Source: Gammaproteobacteria bacterium (GTDB taxonomy: Bacteria > Pseudomonadota > Gammaproteobacteria > Pseudomonadales > Pseudohongiellaceae). Taken from it: a DNA stretch of 34,772 nt. The stretch is taken from contig JAUSMU010000362.1 in assembly GCA_030645995.1 (NCBI GenBank), forward strand, positions 1 to 34,772. The letters run 5' to 3'. This document shows positions 33,029 through 34,772 of this stretch, one piece after another. The position numbers were made by a program, and so were the translations under genes. The notes beneath the pieces were generated by a model, which searched no databases, had not been told where the DNA came from, and saw nothing but the letters and a program-made list of their open reading frames with translations. Each line of letters starts with the position of its first letter. Within the stretch, counting starts at the first letter, position 1.

Positions 33029-33261
33029 CAGAAAGAGTCCCTTTCCTGAGGTGGTGTATTGTCTCGCTCAGCAAGGAAATCTTCGCCAAACGCTGTCGGT
33101 TGATCGAAAAAAGCATCCCAGCTCGGCTTAAGAGCAGAAATGATCAGATCGTCTCCTGACCTGCGAATGTAGACTTCTTTTGTCTCAAAACGAAACTCCT
33201 TGGGCAGACGGATAGCCTGACTGCGACCGTTCATGAATACCTTGGCGATGTGTTCGTTCAT
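33028..33261 (-). CDS. vapB: type II antitoxin VapB, AbrB-type
   Basis: Antitoxin of 77 residues with an N-terminal swapped-hairpin (AbrB/SpoVT) DNA-binding domain (KVFMNGRSQAIRLPKEFRF, EVYIRRSGDDLII). The acidic C-terminal tail (TAFGEDFLAERDNTPPQERD) binds and blocks VapC. It represses its own promoter with VapC in known systems. The palindromes just upstream fit that. Confidence 0.95.
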   Translation of the reverse strand: MNEHIAKVFMNGRSQAIRLPKEFRFETKEVYIRRSGDDLIISALKPSWDAFFDQPTAFGEDFLAERDNTPPQERDSF

Positions 33262-33277
33262 AGTTATGCCCTTGAAA

Positions 33278-33308
33278 TGATATCTATCACTTGATATATA
33301 CCATCAAG
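33278..33308 (-). promoter_or_regulatory. vapBC operator palindromes
   Basis: Two adjacent palindromes lie 17-47 bases upstream of vapB: TGATATCTATCA (33278-33289, arms TGATA/TATCA) and CTTGAT-N7-ATCAAG (33290-33308). The AT-rich second one contains a TATATAT stretch suitable as a -10. The layout matches autoregulated toxin-antitoxin operators. Confidence 0.6.
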
Positions 33309-33350
33309 TCGCTACCTCGGCAATCCCCCTGTCTAGAGTGTAGCAGCGAA

Positions 33351-33370
33351 ACCGAAAGAAGCATTTCGGT
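33351..33370. promoter_or_regulatory. palindrome upstream of the GntR-PurM gene, possible operator
   Basis: ACCGAAA and TTTCGGT form a perfect 7-bp inverted repeat around GAAGCA. It stands 113 bases before the gntR-purM start and about 90 bases upstream of vapB, between the two divergent genes. A TATAGT box (33413-33418) downstream could be the -10 of the fusion gene, but no matching -35 at 17 bases is convincing. A weak terminator is the alternative reading. Confidence 0.35.
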
Positions 33371-33483
33371 CTTTAAATGCAGCTGCTTGCTGTTAATGCC
33401 AATCTGTATCATTATAGTGCTACAGATGGATTGTTCGCCAATCCCATCCGAGTCCTTCCTCCACATCTTTTGGAGCACTCACC

Positions 33484-34772
33484 ATGAAACTGCGTATCGA
33501 CACTAATAGCGCGACTCCGGTTTTTCAGCAGATTATCGATCAGATTCATTTCCAGATCAGCACGGGCGAGCTGCCGGAGGACACTAAGTTGCCCTCCCTG
33601 CGCACTTTGGCCTCTGACCACCACTTGGCTATCAATACGGTGGCCAAGGCGCTGCGCCAGTTGGAGTTTCGCGGTCTGATCCGCTCTGCCGAGCGCAGTG
33701 GCTATGTGGTGGCGCCGCGCGATGACAGCATTGGCCGCTATCAGGCACGGGGCGTGTCCTCGGACAAGACCGAAGTTCACCGGGTGGTGGACAAGCTCGA
33801 TCATGGCTTGTACCGCAACGCCTTCTGCAAGGTCACCGAGGACTATCTCACCGGTAATCCGGACAACTGCAACATCATTCATGCCGATGGCAGCGGCACC
33901 AAGTCGATCATCGCCTACTTGCAGTACAAGGAGACCGGCGATGCCTCGGTGTTCCACGGCATCTCTCAAGATTCCATCGTGATGAACCTGGACGATCTGC
34001 TGTGTGTGGGCGTGAATGGTCGTCTGCTGATTTCCAACACGGTGAATCGCAATGCGCTGAACTGCCCTGGTGAAGTGGTCGCGGCGCTGATTGCTGGCAG
34101 CGAGAATTTCCTGGCTCAGCTGCGCGAGTTCGGCGTCAGCATCTACAGTGGTGGTGGCGAGACAGCAGACGTGGGTGACCTGACTGGCACGCTGGTGGTG
34201 GACAGCTGTGTCGTATCGGTAATGAAAAAGAAGGATGTAATCACTGGTGCTTTGATGCGGTCAGGTCTGGCGATTGTTGGTTTGGCTTCCGCCGGTCAGG
34301 CCAGCTACGAGCAGCGCGAAAACAGTGGCATCGGTAGCAACGGCCTGACCAGTGCTCGCCACGAGATGCTTGCGCACTACTATGCCGAGAAGTATCCGGA
34401 GTCTTTTGACGCGGGTGTTTCCGCCGAGTTGATGTACTGCGGGCCTTATCGCCTGGAAGATTCGCTGCCGGATTCCAGCTTGACGGTCGGAGAGGCGTTG
34501 CTGAGTCCGACCCGAACCTACGCTCCGGTGATTTATAAGCTATTGGAAGAACACCCTAACCTGATTCAGGCGCTGGTGCACTGCTCCGGTGGCGCTCAGA
34601 CCAAGTGCCTGAAGTTCGGCAGTAATATCCACTTCATCAAGGATGGGCTGTTCCCAACCCCGGCCATTTTCAACGCTATCCAGCGTGTCTCGGACACCGC
34701 TTGGAAGGAGATGTACAAGGTGTTCAACATGGGCCACAGGATGGAGGTCTATTGCCTGCCGGAGATGGTGGA
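33484..34772 (+). CDS. GntR-type DNA-binding domain fused to PurM (AIR synthase)-like protein (3' end outside window)
   Basis: One uninterrupted frame of 429 codons runs off the window. Residues 1-80 are a GntR winged helix ([57 protein letters not shown]). Residues about 84-429 are a PurM-like ATP-dependent cyclo-ligase fold. The visible motifs are ADGSGTK (134-140), [10 protein letters not shown] (167-176), GGETADVGD (224-232), [12 protein letters not shown] (282-293), [10 protein letters not shown] (341-350) and [10 protein letters not shown] (411-420). The PurM part resembles the Bacteroidetes-type enzyme more than E. coli PurM, including the RYQARGVS start. About 40 residues are probably missing. 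GGAG eight bases upstream supports the start. Whether it is enzyme, regulator or both is unknown. Confidence 0.9.
   Translation, partial: MKLRIDTNSATPVFQQIIDQIHFQISTGELPEDTKLPSLRTLASDHHLAINTVAKALRQLEFRGLIRSAERSGYVVAPRDDSIGRYQARGVSSDKTEVHRVVDKLDHGLYRNAFCKVTEDYLTGNPDNCNIIHADGSGTKSIIAYLQYKETGDASVFHGISQDSIVMNLDDLLCVGVNGRLLISNTVNRNALNCPGEVVAALIAGSENFLAQLREFGVSIYSGGGETADVGDLTGTLVVDSCVVSVMKKKDVITGALMRSGLAIVGLASAGQASYEQRENSGIGSNGLTSARHEMLAHYYAEKYPESFDAGVSAELMYCGPYRLEDSLPDSSLTVGEALLSPTRTYAPVIYKLLEEHPNLIQALVHCSGGAQTKCLKFGSNIHFIKDGLFPTPAIFNAIQRVSDTAWKEMYKVFNMGHRMEVYCLPEMV

Overview
The window is almost entirely one polar-flagellum and chemotaxis locus of a GC-rich gammaproteobacterium. The gene order follows the Pseudomonas pattern: fleSR, fliEFGHIJ, fliK, fliLMNOPQR-flhB, flhA-flhF-fleN-fliA, cheYZAB, a ParA-like ATPase, two CheW-type proteins and a DUF2802 protein. 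FleSR, FlhF/FleN, FliA and the chemotaxis-specific ParC/ParP pair point to a single polar flagellum with a polar chemoreceptor array. The species cannot be fixed from sequence alone; Pseudomonadales or an Oceanospirillales-like group fits best. There are no rRNA, tRNA or CRISPR features.

Layout: 1-285 is the 3' end of dcd (dCTP deaminase). 286-565 holds a nested REP/palindrome element and a sigma-54 promoter. 566-3385 is fleS-fleR. 3432-9640 is fliEFGHIJ. 9754-10599 is an unrelated TerC-family membrane protein. 10724-12701 is fliK, whose reading frame is broken in a run of nine Gs. 13124-17523 is fliLMNOPQR. 18064-24675 is flhB, flhA, flhF, fleN and fliA. 25291-32615 is cheY-cheZ-cheA-cheB-parC-parP-cheW-DUF2802. 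32633-33261 (minus strand) is a vapBC toxin-antitoxin pair. From 33484 to the window end there is a GntR-type DNA-binding domain fused in frame to a PurM (AIR synthase)-like enzyme.

Regulation is readable. Good sigma-54 sites (-24/-12) lie before fleS, fliK and fliL, with weaker ones before flhA, cheW and perhaps fliE. A sigma-28 site lies before cheY, just after the sigma-28 gene fliA. This is the expected cascade: an enhancer-binding activator (not in the window), then fleSR and early genes, FleR-dependent hook-basal-body genes, and FliA-dependent chemotaxis genes.

The most unusual content is non-coding. Five copies of a ~61-bp structured core (tiny hairpins, two of them mostly closed by TCCA loops) sit only between genes. 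Each copy is embedded in long arms that are complementary to each other but different in every copy. Several REP elements are also present, including two identical 40-bp copies 10.8 kb apart and one that has become the C-terminal codons of fleS. The other notable items are the GntR-PurM fusion, the homopolymer frameshift in fliK, tandem docking-like motifs in CheA, and a four-unit 13-bp tandem repeat where Pseudomonas carries motCD.
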